This document shows positions 51,266-59,884 of a DNA stretch of 64,000 bases, piece after piece. Position 1 is the stretch's first letter, and every line of letters starts with the position of its first letter. The DNA lies in the NCBI RefSeq assembly GCF_015222005.1, contig NZ_JADFFL010000002.1:434001-498000 (forward strand), written 5' to 3'. The notes under the pieces are model-generated. The model ran no database searches. It was given only the letters and a program-made list of their open reading frames with translations, and was not told the DNA's origin. Both the position numbers and the translations under genes were made by a program. The DNA comes from Mucilaginibacter myungsuensis. Lineage in GTDB: Bacteria > Bacteroidota > Bacteroidia > Sphingobacteriales > Sphingobacteriaceae.

Positions 51266-51484
51266 TTTGGTTTAAAAAGGTATAAGTTATAGCGAATATA
51301 AGGACTTACACGCGAGCATGTAGGTATTACTATCCTTAAAAGACCTACAATTATAAGATCTTAACAAATAAGTGCGAAAATTTAACTATCAATACCGATG
51401 GCCTGGCGCAAGTTTAGGTGCTGCAACGTGCGTTGGTTAACTTTTGCCTTATCAGCGTTGGGAGGCTCAAACTTCCGGCAGCAT

Positions 51485-52291
51485 TTAATTGCTCTTGCCC
51501 TTTAACTGATACTCCCCCCAAAAGTCTGTAGCGACCGTTGCCGCACTGTATGGTTTGGCAATGTTAGAGTTGATATTGATGCTCAAGATGGTACCATCAG
51601 CAGCCTTAGCTACGTTTATGCCCGGTATATCAGCAAATTCCATTGGGTTCAGTTTCACATTGTAAAAAAACTTTGTACCCTTATTGGCATCCATACCCAG
51701 GTGTTTTAAAGCGACAGCCATTTCGTAAGTGTAAACCATTTTGTCATCTATCAGCGCGGCCGCTTTAACGCCTTCATCATTGTAGATAGAGACCAGTGTA
51801 TCCATCCCGCTAACGCCATGCACTTTAATATACTTGGCACTTTTTACCATTTTACCGTTATTGATATTGGTTAAGGAGTCGGCCAATTTTCGTTGCGCAT
51901 CGGGACTTAATCCATCGGTTACCTGCGCACTTAAGTTTAAAGTTGGGCGCTGGCCCTTTTCAAATGTCGGGTAGGTGATCCTGACCATATCCGGCGTTAT
52001 TTTTTTCCCCGTCGGGTTAATGGCTAACTGCACACCTCCGTTCATGATCTTGTTGATGATCCTGCGCTCCTTTGCCTGGATGGTCAGGTAAAGGTTCTTG
52101 TCATCGTTAGCGATAGTGTAAGATACCTCTGTAGCATTGTTGTAAGCTTGCATGGCGCCCCATTCGGCAGGCTTGCCATCGATCTTAATATTCGATGGCG
52201 CGCGCAGGTTCACCTTTTGTACTGATGGTAATTTTTGAGCATTAGCGGTTAAAGCAATACAGGATATCAAAGTGAGAAAAAGAGCTTTCAT
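51485..52291 (-). CDS. Secreted CBM9-like protein (paralogue 3)
   Basis: 268 aa from ATG 52291, chosen because the signal peptide KALFLTLISCIALTANAQ follows; a frame nine codons longer exists. KLPSVQKVNLRAPSNIKIDGKPAEWGAMQAYN...YTIANDDKNLYLTIQAKERRIINKIMNGGV is nearly collinear with paralogue 2, as is the C-terminus ATDFWGEYQLKGK. By eye the two are about 45-50% identical, so the tandem duplication is not recent. Likely periplasmic or surface-exposed. Confidence 0.75.
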   Translation of the reverse strand: MKALFLTLISCIALTANAQKLPSVQKVNLRAPSNIKIDGKPAEWGAMQAYNNATEVSYTIANDDKNLYLTIQAKERRIINKIMNGGVQLAINPTGKKITPDMVRITYPTFEKGQRPTLNLSAQVTDGLSPDAQRKLADSLTNINNGKMVKSAKYIKVHGVSGMDTLVSIYNDEGVKAAALIDDKMVYTYEMAVALKHLGMDANKGTKFFYNVKLNPMEFADIPGINVAKAADGTILSININSNIAKPYSAATVATDFWGEYQLKGKSN

Positions 52292-52385
52292 ATGCAGAGA
52301 AGGTATCAATATCTCCAAATATAGAGCTTTGAAGGTAAGGGGCTTTCCTTATGTTTCAAACCTGACGGCAACGTTAGCGGAGACC

Positions 52386-52477
52386 GTCATCCCGAACTTG
52401 CTTCGGGAACCCATCATGTAGGTCAAGCCATGTGGCCATACTTTGCATGTGGGGTGCTGAAATAAATTCAACATGAC
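52386..52477. repeat. Dispersed inverted-repeat element, second copy
   Basis: GTCATCCCGAACTTGCTTCGGGA at the left and TGCTGAAATAAATTCAACATGAC at the right, with GCATGTGGGGTGCTGAAATAAATT close to GCACGTGGGGTACTGAAATAAATT in the copy at 49203-49293. About 90 bases, with self-complementary ends. Confidence 0.75.
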
Positions 52478-52483
52478 TTGTGT

Positions 52484-54868
52484 TTACACCTTCAACTTCA
52501 TCGCAGGGTTAAACCTTACCGCCCTAACGATCTGCAAACAGACAGTAAGCACCACAATACTTACCGAAACTACAAAAGCCACCACAAAAGGCATCGCCGA
52601 TAAACTCACCCGGTAAGCAAAGGTCTCCAACCATTTTTGCGCAATGAGATACGCCACCGGCCAGGCCACCAAATTAGCCAATAGCACGGTATAAAAGAAC
52701 GGCTTGCTTAAGGTCACCAGCAACTGATCGGCCCCTGCGCCGAATACTTTGCGGATGGCGATCTCTTTCATCCTAACGCGGATAGCATGCGCCGCCGAGG
52801 CAAAGAATCCTAAGGATGCGATGAATACCGCCAATCCCGAGAACCAGATCAGCACGGCCTGTAATTGCTCTTGTTTGATAAAATGCTGACCGTACAGTTC
52901 ATCTAAAAAGTGGTAGTTGAAATTATCGCCGTCGAGTTTATTAATGTCGCGCCATTGTTTGTCTAAAGTTTTAAGCATGCCCGGGATAGCTTTTTGTTCG
53001 GCGCTGATGATGATCTGCGTACGGTTGATGCCGCGTTTATCATATGTGAGGTAGAGGGTCGGTTGGGTCGCCCTTTCAAAACCCTCAGAGCGAACATCTT
53101 TCACCACACCGATCACCTTGTAATTACCCCCTGCACCGTTGATGCTCGCCCCGATCACCTGCTTTATGCCCATCGCGCGAGCTGCGGCCTCGTTAATAAC
53201 CGCCCCGGCCGTATCTACCACAGGGTTGGTAGCAAACAAGCGCCCTTCTTTAACGGCGATATTGAGCGTCGCGAAATACTCCCGATCCACCCCGATGGTA
53301 TGCATGGCAAAGGCTTTATCCCGAACGGTAAACTCGTGCGTGGCGGGCATGATGCCGCCCGGCACATTAGATGCCACGCTCACATGCTTTACACCATCTA
53401 TCGCTTTGATACGGTTACGCAGGGCATCGAACTTTTGCGCATCGTTAAATATCATTTGGTTATCTACATAGATCACCTGTTTTGCGCTAAAGCCGGGGTC
53501 CTCGGTCTTCATGTAAGTCACCTGTTGGTTAATGACCACCACCATGATGATAAAAATGACCGCGAAGGTAAATTGCAGCATGGTAGCTGAGCCCTTTACC
53601 CAGGCAAATTTGCCGGCATTAGTGAACTGATCTCCCCGCAATACAAGCGCAGGTTTAAAGCCAGCCATCACCATAGCCGGGTAGATGCCCGCCAATAAAG
53701 TAAGGATAACGAGCGAAGCCAATAATTGCGCCACGATGCTCAGGTTTATGCCCGATATCAACAGGTTGACCCGCAGTAATTGATTGAAATATGGCAAGCC
53801 GATAAGCACCACCACAAAAGCGATCAGCAAGGCGATCACGCATTGGATAAATATCTCTAACAAAAATTGGGTCGCGATCTGTCGCTTACCAATGCCGTTC
53901 ACCTTTTTAATGCCTACCTCTTTAGCGCGTTTGTTGGCTTGCGCTATGTAAAGGATAGTAAAGTTCACGGCCGTCACCACCAAAATAATGATGGCCAAGG
54001 CGGTCAACCCTTGCACGATCTGATTGGCCACGTGTGATCCATCATGCGGCCGCAGGTGCAGATCGTCCAGTCGGTCCAGATAGATAGCGGGCGCGTCTGA
54101 GCGGTTCAAAACCTGTTTGGCGGCCATGCTGCTATCGGCCAGTACAGCTTCTTTGTAGATCTTGTCTATCTTTTTGAATAGTTGGGCAATGTCGGCATTT
54201 GGCTTGACCAGCAAATAGGTACGGTAGATCTGATTAGCATAACTTTGGTCTTTGCCTAAGGTAAGGTCGGGCGAGAAGCCGATACAATCGAACTGAAAAT
54301 TGGTATTGCCCGGCGCATCGGCAGCGACCCCCGCGACCGGCAACAGCATGCCGGACGTTTTGGACGACATACTCACCGTTTGGTTATGGATCTCGCTTTT
54401 CCCCGGGAAAAGGGCCTGCGCTGTAGCCTTAGACAGCAGCACGGTTGGCTGGGCTGCCTTGGGATCCAATGTCGCTCCCTTAGGTTTTATGCCTAATATT
54501 TTGGCGATGGAATAGTCGGCACCTACCCAGTTCCGGATCAGGAATTTGCCATTACCGGTAAAGAAGGGTAACTGGAACAAGGCGGTATTGGTACGGCCAA
54601 CTTCCTCCACCTCGGGGCATTGGCTTTTAATGGCTTCAGCTAATCCACCGGGGGTATAGGGCGACGGTCCATTTGATAATTCTCGACCGACCAGGAATAT
54701 CCTGTCTACGTTCTTGTTCCAGCGGTCGTAGCTCTTTTCATTATCTACATAAAGCGCCACAAAAATGAATGCCGCCAGTCCCAGTGCCAATCCGGTGATA
54801 TTGAGCAGGCTATACCATTTACCTTTTAAAAAGGTGCGGAAAGCTATTTTAAGATCGATGTTATTCAT
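52484..54868 (-). CDS. MacB/FtsX-type ABC permease with two periplasmic domains
   Basis: 794 aa. Starts MNNIDLKIAFRTFLKGKWYSLLNITGLALGLAAFIFVALYVD, the classical first helix of Bacteroidota FtsX-like permeases. Helices lie near the N-terminus, three in the middle (about 285-410), a further one near 428, and three at the C-terminus; two MacB_PCD periplasmic domains lie between. No ATPase gene is adjacent, so it would have to use an ATPase encoded elsewhere. A palindrome 69 bases upstream matches the core of the one before the BlaI gene. Confidence 0.88.
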   Translation of the reverse strand: MNNIDLKIAFRTFLKGKWYSLLNITGLALGLAAFIFVALYVDNEKSYDRWNKNVDRIFLVGRELSNGPSPYTPGGLAEAIKSQCPEVEEVGRTNTALFQLPFFTGNGKFLIRNWVGADYSIAKILGIKPKGATLDPKAAQPTVLLSKATAQALFPGKSEIHNQTVSMSSKTSGMLLPVAGVAADAPGNTNFQFDCIGFSPDLTLGKDQSYANQIYRTYLLVKPNADIAQLFKKIDKIYKEAVLADSSMAAKQVLNRSDAPAIYLDRLDDLHLRPHDGSHVANQIVQGLTALAIIILVVTAVNFTILYIAQANKRAKEVGIKKVNGIGKRQIATQFLLEIFIQCVIALLIAFVVVLIGLPYFNQLLRVNLLISGINLSIVAQLLASLVILTLLAGIYPAMVMAGFKPALVLRGDQFTNAGKFAWVKGSATMLQFTFAVIFIIMVVVINQQVTYMKTEDPGFSAKQVIYVDNQMIFNDAQKFDALRNRIKAIDGVKHVSVASNVPGGIMPATHEFTVRDKAFAMHTIGVDREYFATLNIAVKEGRLFATNPVVDTAGAVINEAAARAMGIKQVIGASINGAGGNYKVIGVVKDVRSEGFERATQPTLYLTYDKRGINRTQIIISAEQKAIPGMLKTLDKQWRDINKLDGDNFNYHFLDELYGQHFIKQEQLQAVLIWFSGLAVFIASLGFFASAAHAIRVRMKEIAIRKVFGAGADQLLVTLSKPFFYTVLLANLVAWPVAYLIAQKWLETFAYRVSLSAMPFVVAFVVSVSIVVLTVCLQIVRAVRFNPAMKLKV

Positions 54869-54936
54869 TTGCAGACAGATAAATTAGTTGTTCAAGGATC
54901 GGCAACGGCTGCATTGCCACACATTTCATGCCAACT

Positions 54937-54952
54937 AACTAATGTGTTAGTT
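54937..54952. promoter_or_regulatory. ACTAA-N4-TTAGT palindrome upstream of the FtsX permease
   Basis: AACTAA-TGTG-TTAGTT, perfect 6-bp arms. The same core with spacer TCCA is found at 61345-61364 before the BlaI gene. Divergent genes flank it: FtsX permease at 69 bases, GH140 at 123 bases. Confidence 0.6.
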
Positions 54953-55074
54953 TTAAGTGTGTTGGTGTTTGCAGGAACGTCCGCATGCGTACGTAAAGCG
55001 TACGCTATCAACCATTAGCAAATTAAAAATATATGCATTAGCTTTAATCCTAACCAAGATAAACCATCAGGCCC

Positions 55075-56415
55075 ATGAAAAAGCTATTACTGTGCGCTAT
55101 TTTGCTAATACTGCATTTTAATTCATCTGCGCAATTTATAGTTAGCGCAGATAAGCACCATGTTTTAAAGGACGGCAAACCCTTTTTTTGGTTGGGCGAT
55201 ACCGCCTGGGAGCTTTTCCACCGATTGGACCGTAACGATGCCGACAGATATCTGAAACGCCGGGCCGAAGAAGGTTTTACCATGATACAAGCCGTAGTAT
55301 TGGCGGAATTTGACGGATTGAATCAAGCCAACCCCTATGGCGAAAAACCCTTAGATAATAACGACCCGACCAAGCCCAATCCTAAATACTTTGAACATGT
55401 GGACTACGTGATCGATAAAGCCGCATCGTTAGGTCTCAATATTGCTTTGCTGCCCACCTGGGGCGATAAGTTGAACAAAGAATGGGGTATTGGACCGGAG
55501 ATATTTAACGAGCAGAACGCGGCCACTTATGCCACCTGGCTGGTAAAGCGTTATAAAAGCAAAAAGAACCTGGTATGGGTTTTAGGCGGCGACCGCAACC
55601 CGAAAAACGCCAAAGAAGTAGCCGTGTGGAACGCCATGGGTAAAGCCATTAAGCAAGCCGATCCAAAAGCCTTCGTCACCTATCATTGTCAGCCTAATCA
55701 GTTGGGTTCGGCGCAATGGTTCAATAACGAGAGCTGGTTCGATTTTAATATGTTCCAGAACGGGCATTGCCGCGACTCTCCCATTTACGATAAGATCTTA
55801 GCATCGTACAATAGCCAGCCTACGCGCCCGGTGCTGGATGGCGAACCGCTGTACGAGGATCACCCGATATGCTTTAACGCCAAAGATCTGGGTACTTCAA
55901 GTCCGTATGATGTACGTAAATATGCCTATCTGGACCTGTTCTCGGGCGCATTCGGGCATACCTATGGCTGCCACGATGTTTGGCAGATGTATAGCCCTAA
56001 ACATGACCCGATCAACGGTCCGCATAATTATTGGTATGATGCCTTAGACCTGCCCGGTGCTAACCAAATGACGTACTTGAAAAAGCTAATGACATCGCAC
56101 CCGATATTAGACCGTGTGCCCGACCAGTCCATCATCGAAGAAAATAATAACTCCGCCGCCGAACGTATCCAGGCCACCCGTGGTAAGGATTTCATCTTTA
56201 TCTACTCGGCATGGGGTAAGCCCTTCACCGTGCTTCCCGGCAAGATCAGCGGCGAACAACTGAACGCCTATTGGTTCAACCCGAGGGATGGCAAAGTGCG
56301 TAATATCGGCACGCAACCCAATGTAAAAAAGAAATACACCCCGCCGGATAATGGCTACGGGCATGATTGGGTGCTGGTGCTGGATGCACAGGGGACGAGT
56401 TATAAGATAGAATGA
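55075..56415 (+). CDS. GH140-family glycoside hydrolase (DUF4038)
   Basis: 446 aa. Signal peptide to about 19 (LILHFNSSAQ). DUF4038 TIM barrel: KPFFWLGDTAWELFHRLDRNDADRYLKRRAEEGFTMIQ, with probable catalytic acids in VLGGDRN (D173) and VLDGEPLYED (E257). A C-terminal beta domain of the putative collagen-binding kind (about 355-446) follows, with FIYSAWGKPF and YWFNPRDGK. The founding GH140 is an apiosidase acting on rhamnogalacturonan II; sequence alone does not fix the substrate. Monocistronic. Confidence 0.9.
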   Translation: MKKLLLCAILLILHFNSSAQFIVSADKHHVLKDGKPFFWLGDTAWELFHRLDRNDADRYLKRRAEEGFTMIQAVVLAEFDGLNQANPYGEKPLDNNDPTKPNPKYFEHVDYVIDKAASLGLNIALLPTWGDKLNKEWGIGPEIFNEQNAATYATWLVKRYKSKKNLVWVLGGDRNPKNAKEVAVWNAMGKAIKQADPKAFVTYHCQPNQLGSAQWFNNESWFDFNMFQNGHCRDSPIYDKILASYNSQPTRPVLDGEPLYEDHPICFNAKDLGTSSPYDVRKYAYLDLFSGAFGHTYGCHDVWQMYSPKHDPINGPHNYWYDALDLPGANQMTYLKKLMTSHPILDRVPDQSIIEENNNSAAERIQATRGKDFIFIYSAWGKPFTVLPGKISGEQLNAYWFNPRDGKVRNIGTQPNVKKKYTPPDNGYGHDWVLVLDAQGTSYKIE

Positions 56416-56435
56416 TCAGCTTAAAAAAGGCGTCA

Positions 56436-57308
56436 TTAGTCCTTTGCTCTCATGAAAGTCAACACGTCATCCTCGGTTCCCGTAAACGCCCCGGGCTTGG
56501 CAGTTTTTAACCCTGCCATGGCAGCGGCAAAATTGCCGGCATCGGGGATAGATGCACCTTTTTGGCGTTGGTATAAGTAGCCTGCCATGTAGGTATCACC
56601 GCAGCCGGTGGCATCTACTACCTCATTGGGTGCGTAGGCCGGGATATCGAACCAAATGCCGTCAGCATAAATTTGCGAACCCTGGCTGCCATTGGTGATC
56701 ACTATCTCTTTTACACCCCATTTGGCAAGCAGTTCGGCTCCTTCGGCTACGGTGTCTTTGCCGGATAGGGTGCGCAGTTCGGCAATGTCGGCTTTAACAA
56801 TGTCCACATATTGCAGGGCTTGTTGCTTTTCGTCCCATTGGGCGGGATAGACTTTATGGTCTATCACCTGCCTTAAGTAACCTTGCACATCCAAACTTAC
56901 CTTGCCTTTAGTGGCCAGGGTTTGGATCAGTTCGGTAGAGATATCGCCTGCCAGCAACGGTCCTAAGTGAAAATATTGCGCGTCTACAGCATCAAACTGA
57001 GGTATCGCGAATTGGTCGGCTGTTTCCAAAACGTTCTGTGTACGGTCGTCTTGGTTCTCGCCGTAAATATTCTCGAAGAATACGGTGTGTTGGCTTTCCT
57101 GCACCTTTACCGTGGTGCCCATATCCTCCAGTTGCTTTACATAATGCATCTCGGCAGGGGCAATGGCGGTCGCCAGCAAGTATTGCAACGGCAGTTTACT
57201 TACCGCGCACGAAAAATAATACGCCGTCCCACCGGGCATGTAAAGCTCGGAGCGGGTGGTTACTACCTTGTCTGACGTGATGTGGCCTATGCAGCAGATA
57301 TCGTACAT
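56436..57308 (-). CDS. PfkB-family carbohydrate kinase
   Basis: 290 aa. N-terminal CCIGHITSDKVVT and MPGGTAYYFSCAVSKLPLQYLLATAI, then C-terminal VVDATGCGDTYMAGYLYQRQKG with the catalytic Asp and anion hole (DATGxGD). It phosphorylates a sugar or nucleoside, the exact one unknown. It is convergent with the GH140 gene and downstream of the GldN-like gene on the same strand, with no shared operon evident. Confidence 0.9.
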   Translation of the reverse strand: MYDICCIGHITSDKVVTTRSELYMPGGTAYYFSCAVSKLPLQYLLATAIAPAEMHYVKQLEDMGTTVKVQESQHTVFFENIYGENQDDRTQNVLETADQFAIPQFDAVDAQYFHLGPLLAGDISTELIQTLATKGKVSLDVQGYLRQVIDHKVYPAQWDEKQQALQYVDIVKADIAELRTLSGKDTVAEGAELLAKWGVKEIVITNGSQGSQIYADGIWFDIPAYAPNEVVDATGCGDTYMAGYLYQRQKGASIPDAGNFAAAMAGLKTAKPGAFTGTEDDVLTFMRAKD

Positions 57309-57412
57309 TTTATTGATCCATGGGCGATGGTGCGTTACCCATTTAGAGGGTTGTAATTTATATAAATTATCAACGATGCCGTATTTTCAATTTACAAAAA
57401 ATTCATGGCGGC

Positions 57413-58765
57413 TTAATATTGCCACAGGTCCAGCTCCCAGTCCATCAATTGTTTTTTGATGCGCTGGGCCTCGTACAAGCGGTCGATGCCCAGGGTGTAG
57501 TCTTTGATGCGTTCATCGGCAGCGTTGGTCTGCTTAATGATATAACCTGCGAATAGTCTTTTTATAAAAGCATCGTCATAACTCAAACCGGTAGCATCGT
57601 TACTGGCGTTGGCAATGGGTTTGTTCGCCAATACTTTACGGGCCTCGGGGAAATAGATCCAAAAGGCAGGCGTATAATCCATCCCCGGGGCGTTGCCTTT
57701 GGGTTTTATTAATGGAGCGATACCGATAATACGCGGCTCAAAAACCGAGCGCTGCTTATCGAACATCCAATCCTCTTTTATACGGAAACGGACGATGCTA
57801 TCCGGATCGAACGGGTTGGCCTGCAATTTACTGTCGATGATATTGTTCTCGGCATCGCGTTTGGTCACCAACGCACTGTCGGACAAGCGCACCATTGCCT
57901 GCTCCGGTTTAAGGGGTTTATAAAAGGCATCTCCACCCGGATCATCCGGAGTTGGTGTTGGATCGTAGGCGATCAGTCGGCCCTGCATTACGCCTTCCAT
58001 CAGCGCGTCTATCAGGCGCGACTTTGGCGCGGCCATGTAATTATTGAATTTCTCGCGCAGATCTATCTCCAGCCAAATGCGTTTTTGAAATATCACATCG
58101 GCCTCGCGCAGCGGAGCATAAGGCGTAACCTTGGCCGAGTCGACATGGTGCTGTAAGTAATAGCCATCGAGCGGGCGGTCGATCTTTTCTTTACGCAGAT
58201 ACAAGGGCACAGGTCGCTTGTATGCCCGTACTACGTTAAAATTTTTACCCAGTGGGTTGCCGGCCGATATCGGGGCTGCTAACGGCGCTTGGGGTATTGC
58301 TACCACCGGCGTGGGTGGTGGTGGCGGCACTGCCTTGGTGATAAAAAACTTACCCGGTGCGCAGTTCGCTTTTACATACTTTTGCCCGTCGTAATAGGTA
58401 TCGCTGGTCCAGGTGCCTTCAATTTTAAATTCGGCTTTACCCAGATCGGTGCTGATGGTGCCTTTCATTTTTTTAAGGCAGAATTTCACCCCGTTAATGC
58501 AGTTACAGCCATTAACGCTGTATTCTTCCAACAGCACGTCACTGCCTTTAATGGTCCCCTTAAATTTCTGCAACACCCAATAATCCCCTGCCTGATAGCG
58601 GGCACTGCCCGTAAGACTGTCGCCGGTGTGTTTGATCTCCATGGTTACTTTGTAGGCCAATTCCTTGGTCACGGGCGGCAATTCGCCCTCCCAATGGCCG
58701 GACAGGTTTTGCCCGCGACAAAGCGACGTTATGAACACTAATGCGATAAGGACGGCATATCTCAT
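57413..58765 (-). CDS. GldN-like gliding/T9SS protein with extra N-terminal domain
   Basis: 450 aa. Signal peptide (to about 18, FITSLCRGQ). Residues about 19-145 form a lipocalin-like beta domain (NLSGHWEGELPPVTKELAYKVTMEIKHTGDSLTGSARYQ) with Cys at NGCNCINGVKFC and KANCAPG. A Pro-rich linker (PPPPPTPVV) leads to a full GldN domain (about 200-450): LDGYYLQHHVDSAKVTPYAPLREADVIF, SIVRFRIKEDWMFDKQRSVFEPRIIGIAPL and the closing IKKQLMDWELDLWQY. GldN is part of the type IX secretion ring with GldK, usually in gldKLMN. Those genes are not here, and the extra domain is not part of ordinary GldN. Confidence 0.85.
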   Translation of the reverse strand: MRYAVLIALVFITSLCRGQNLSGHWEGELPPVTKELAYKVTMEIKHTGDSLTGSARYQAGDYWVLQKFKGTIKGSDVLLEEYSVNGCNCINGVKFCLKKMKGTISTDLGKAEFKIEGTWTSDTYYDGQKYVKANCAPGKFFITKAVPPPPPTPVVAIPQAPLAAPISAGNPLGKNFNVVRAYKRPVPLYLRKEKIDRPLDGYYLQHHVDSAKVTPYAPLREADVIFQKRIWLEIDLREKFNNYMAAPKSRLIDALMEGVMQGRLIAYDPTPTPDDPGGDAFYKPLKPEQAMVRLSDSALVTKRDAENNIIDSKLQANPFDPDSIVRFRIKEDWMFDKQRSVFEPRIIGIAPLIKPKGNAPGMDYTPAFWIYFPEARKVLANKPIANASNDATGLSYDDAFIKRLFAGYIIKQTNAADERIKDYTLGIDRLYEAQRIKKQLMDWELDLWQY

Positions 58766-58846
58766 GCTTTCATCTAAGGTTTATCTGATGAAAGTAGTGG
58801 TTTATAACCACATATAAAAATGCCGCCCCTTGTTGTAATACTTATT

Positions 58847-59383
58847 TTACCAGGCCATCCACTCTAACTTGGATATATCAAAACCTATCTCTAAAGCTTT
58901 GCTCAAGAAACGGCGGTTGATATCATACGGCACACTTTTCTCTCGCGACAGGATCCACAGGTAGTCTAAATTACTGGTGGATACCAGCGCGTATTTGTAA
59001 TCCTGATCCACATCCAACACGTTGTAAGCAAAATACACCGGTTTAAAGTACGATACGCGGAGCATGCCCTCGTCCTCAGGACCGGCAAATTTGATGTGGC
59101 CGGTGGCCGATATCATGCGTTCCTTTTGGGTATGGTAGGCGCGGGTAACAACTTCTATGGTGCCGTCATCATTAAGGGAATAATCCTCGGTTACGTGGGT
59201 CAGGTTCTCTTCTATCCAGCTGGGCATGCGGGCTATCTCGTGCCAAAGGCCCAAATAGCGCATTTTATGAAAAGGCTCTACAACCGTTGCTCCCTTAGGG
59301 ATATCCCTCGACATTAATTTATAGGTGACCGCGGCAGCGCCTGCGGCGGCTGCCAAAGCATAAAATAATCGCTCTCTTCTCAT
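58847..59383 (-). CDS. Lipocalin-family protein (Blc-like)
   Basis: 178 aa from ATG 59383 (MRRERLFYALAAAAGAAAVTYKLMS), which starts a membrane or signal segment; a frame 21 codons longer lacks one. Lipocalin signature MRYLGLWHEIARMPSWIEENL with the invariant GxW, later YALVSTSNLDYLWILSREKSVP, as in bacterial Blc. It probably binds lipids or lysophospholipids in the envelope. Monocistronic. Confidence 0.9.
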   Translation of the reverse strand: MRRERLFYALAAAAGAAAVTYKLMSRDIPKGATVVEPFHKMRYLGLWHEIARMPSWIEENLTHVTEDYSLNDDGTIEVVTRAYHTQKERMISATGHIKFAGPEDEGMLRVSYFKPVYFAYNVLDVDQDYKYALVSTSNLDYLWILSREKSVPYDINRRFLSKALEIGFDISKLEWMAW

Positions 59384-59501
59384 GTTATAAAAAGGAACAA
59401 GGGTGGGATTTTGTTTTGAGGGATGTTCTATGTGATCAGCGGACAACGGTTTATCGGGTATATATTTTGTAGATTTGACTTATAAATAACCAAACCCTAC
59501 C

Positions 59502-59729
59502 ATGGCCCGCTCTAAACGTAAAACACCGATATTTGGACAGACCACGGCAAGTTCAGAGAAACTGGATAAACGACGTTGGAACCGCGTATTCAGGCGGATC
59601 ACCAAAACGAAACTTGGTCTCGAAGACGAGACACCTGTAAGAATGGAAGAGGTCTCTAACGTGTGGGATGGCGCTAAGGACGGCAAACATTACTACTCCG
59701 GTCATACTTTAAAAGATCTGCGTAAATAG
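59502..59729 (+). CDS. Conserved small basic protein, function unknown
   Basis: 75 aa, very basic N-terminal half (ARSKRKTPIFGQTTASSEKLDKRRWNRVFRRITK) and acidic-polar second half ending YYSGHTLKDLRK. I recognise the KRKTPIFG...S-EK-DKR-WNR-FRR pattern from small conserved Bacteroidota proteins of unknown role. Nucleic-acid binding is conceivable from charge alone. Confidence 0.7.
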   Translation: MARSKRKTPIFGQTTASSEKLDKRRWNRVFRRITKTKLGLEDETPVRMEEVSNVWDGAKDGKHYYSGHTLKDLRK

Positions 59730-59884
59730 GTGCTGACGTTTAGTCAAACACACCATCTATTTATTTGCTATCCCGGGCGCGTTATTTCCTTTATACCTCA
59801 AAAAAGTCCTTTAACAGAGCTGTTTATTTCCATATCAGCCAAAAATTTCTTATCTTTATATCAATACCAAAGGCCTCTAAGTCA

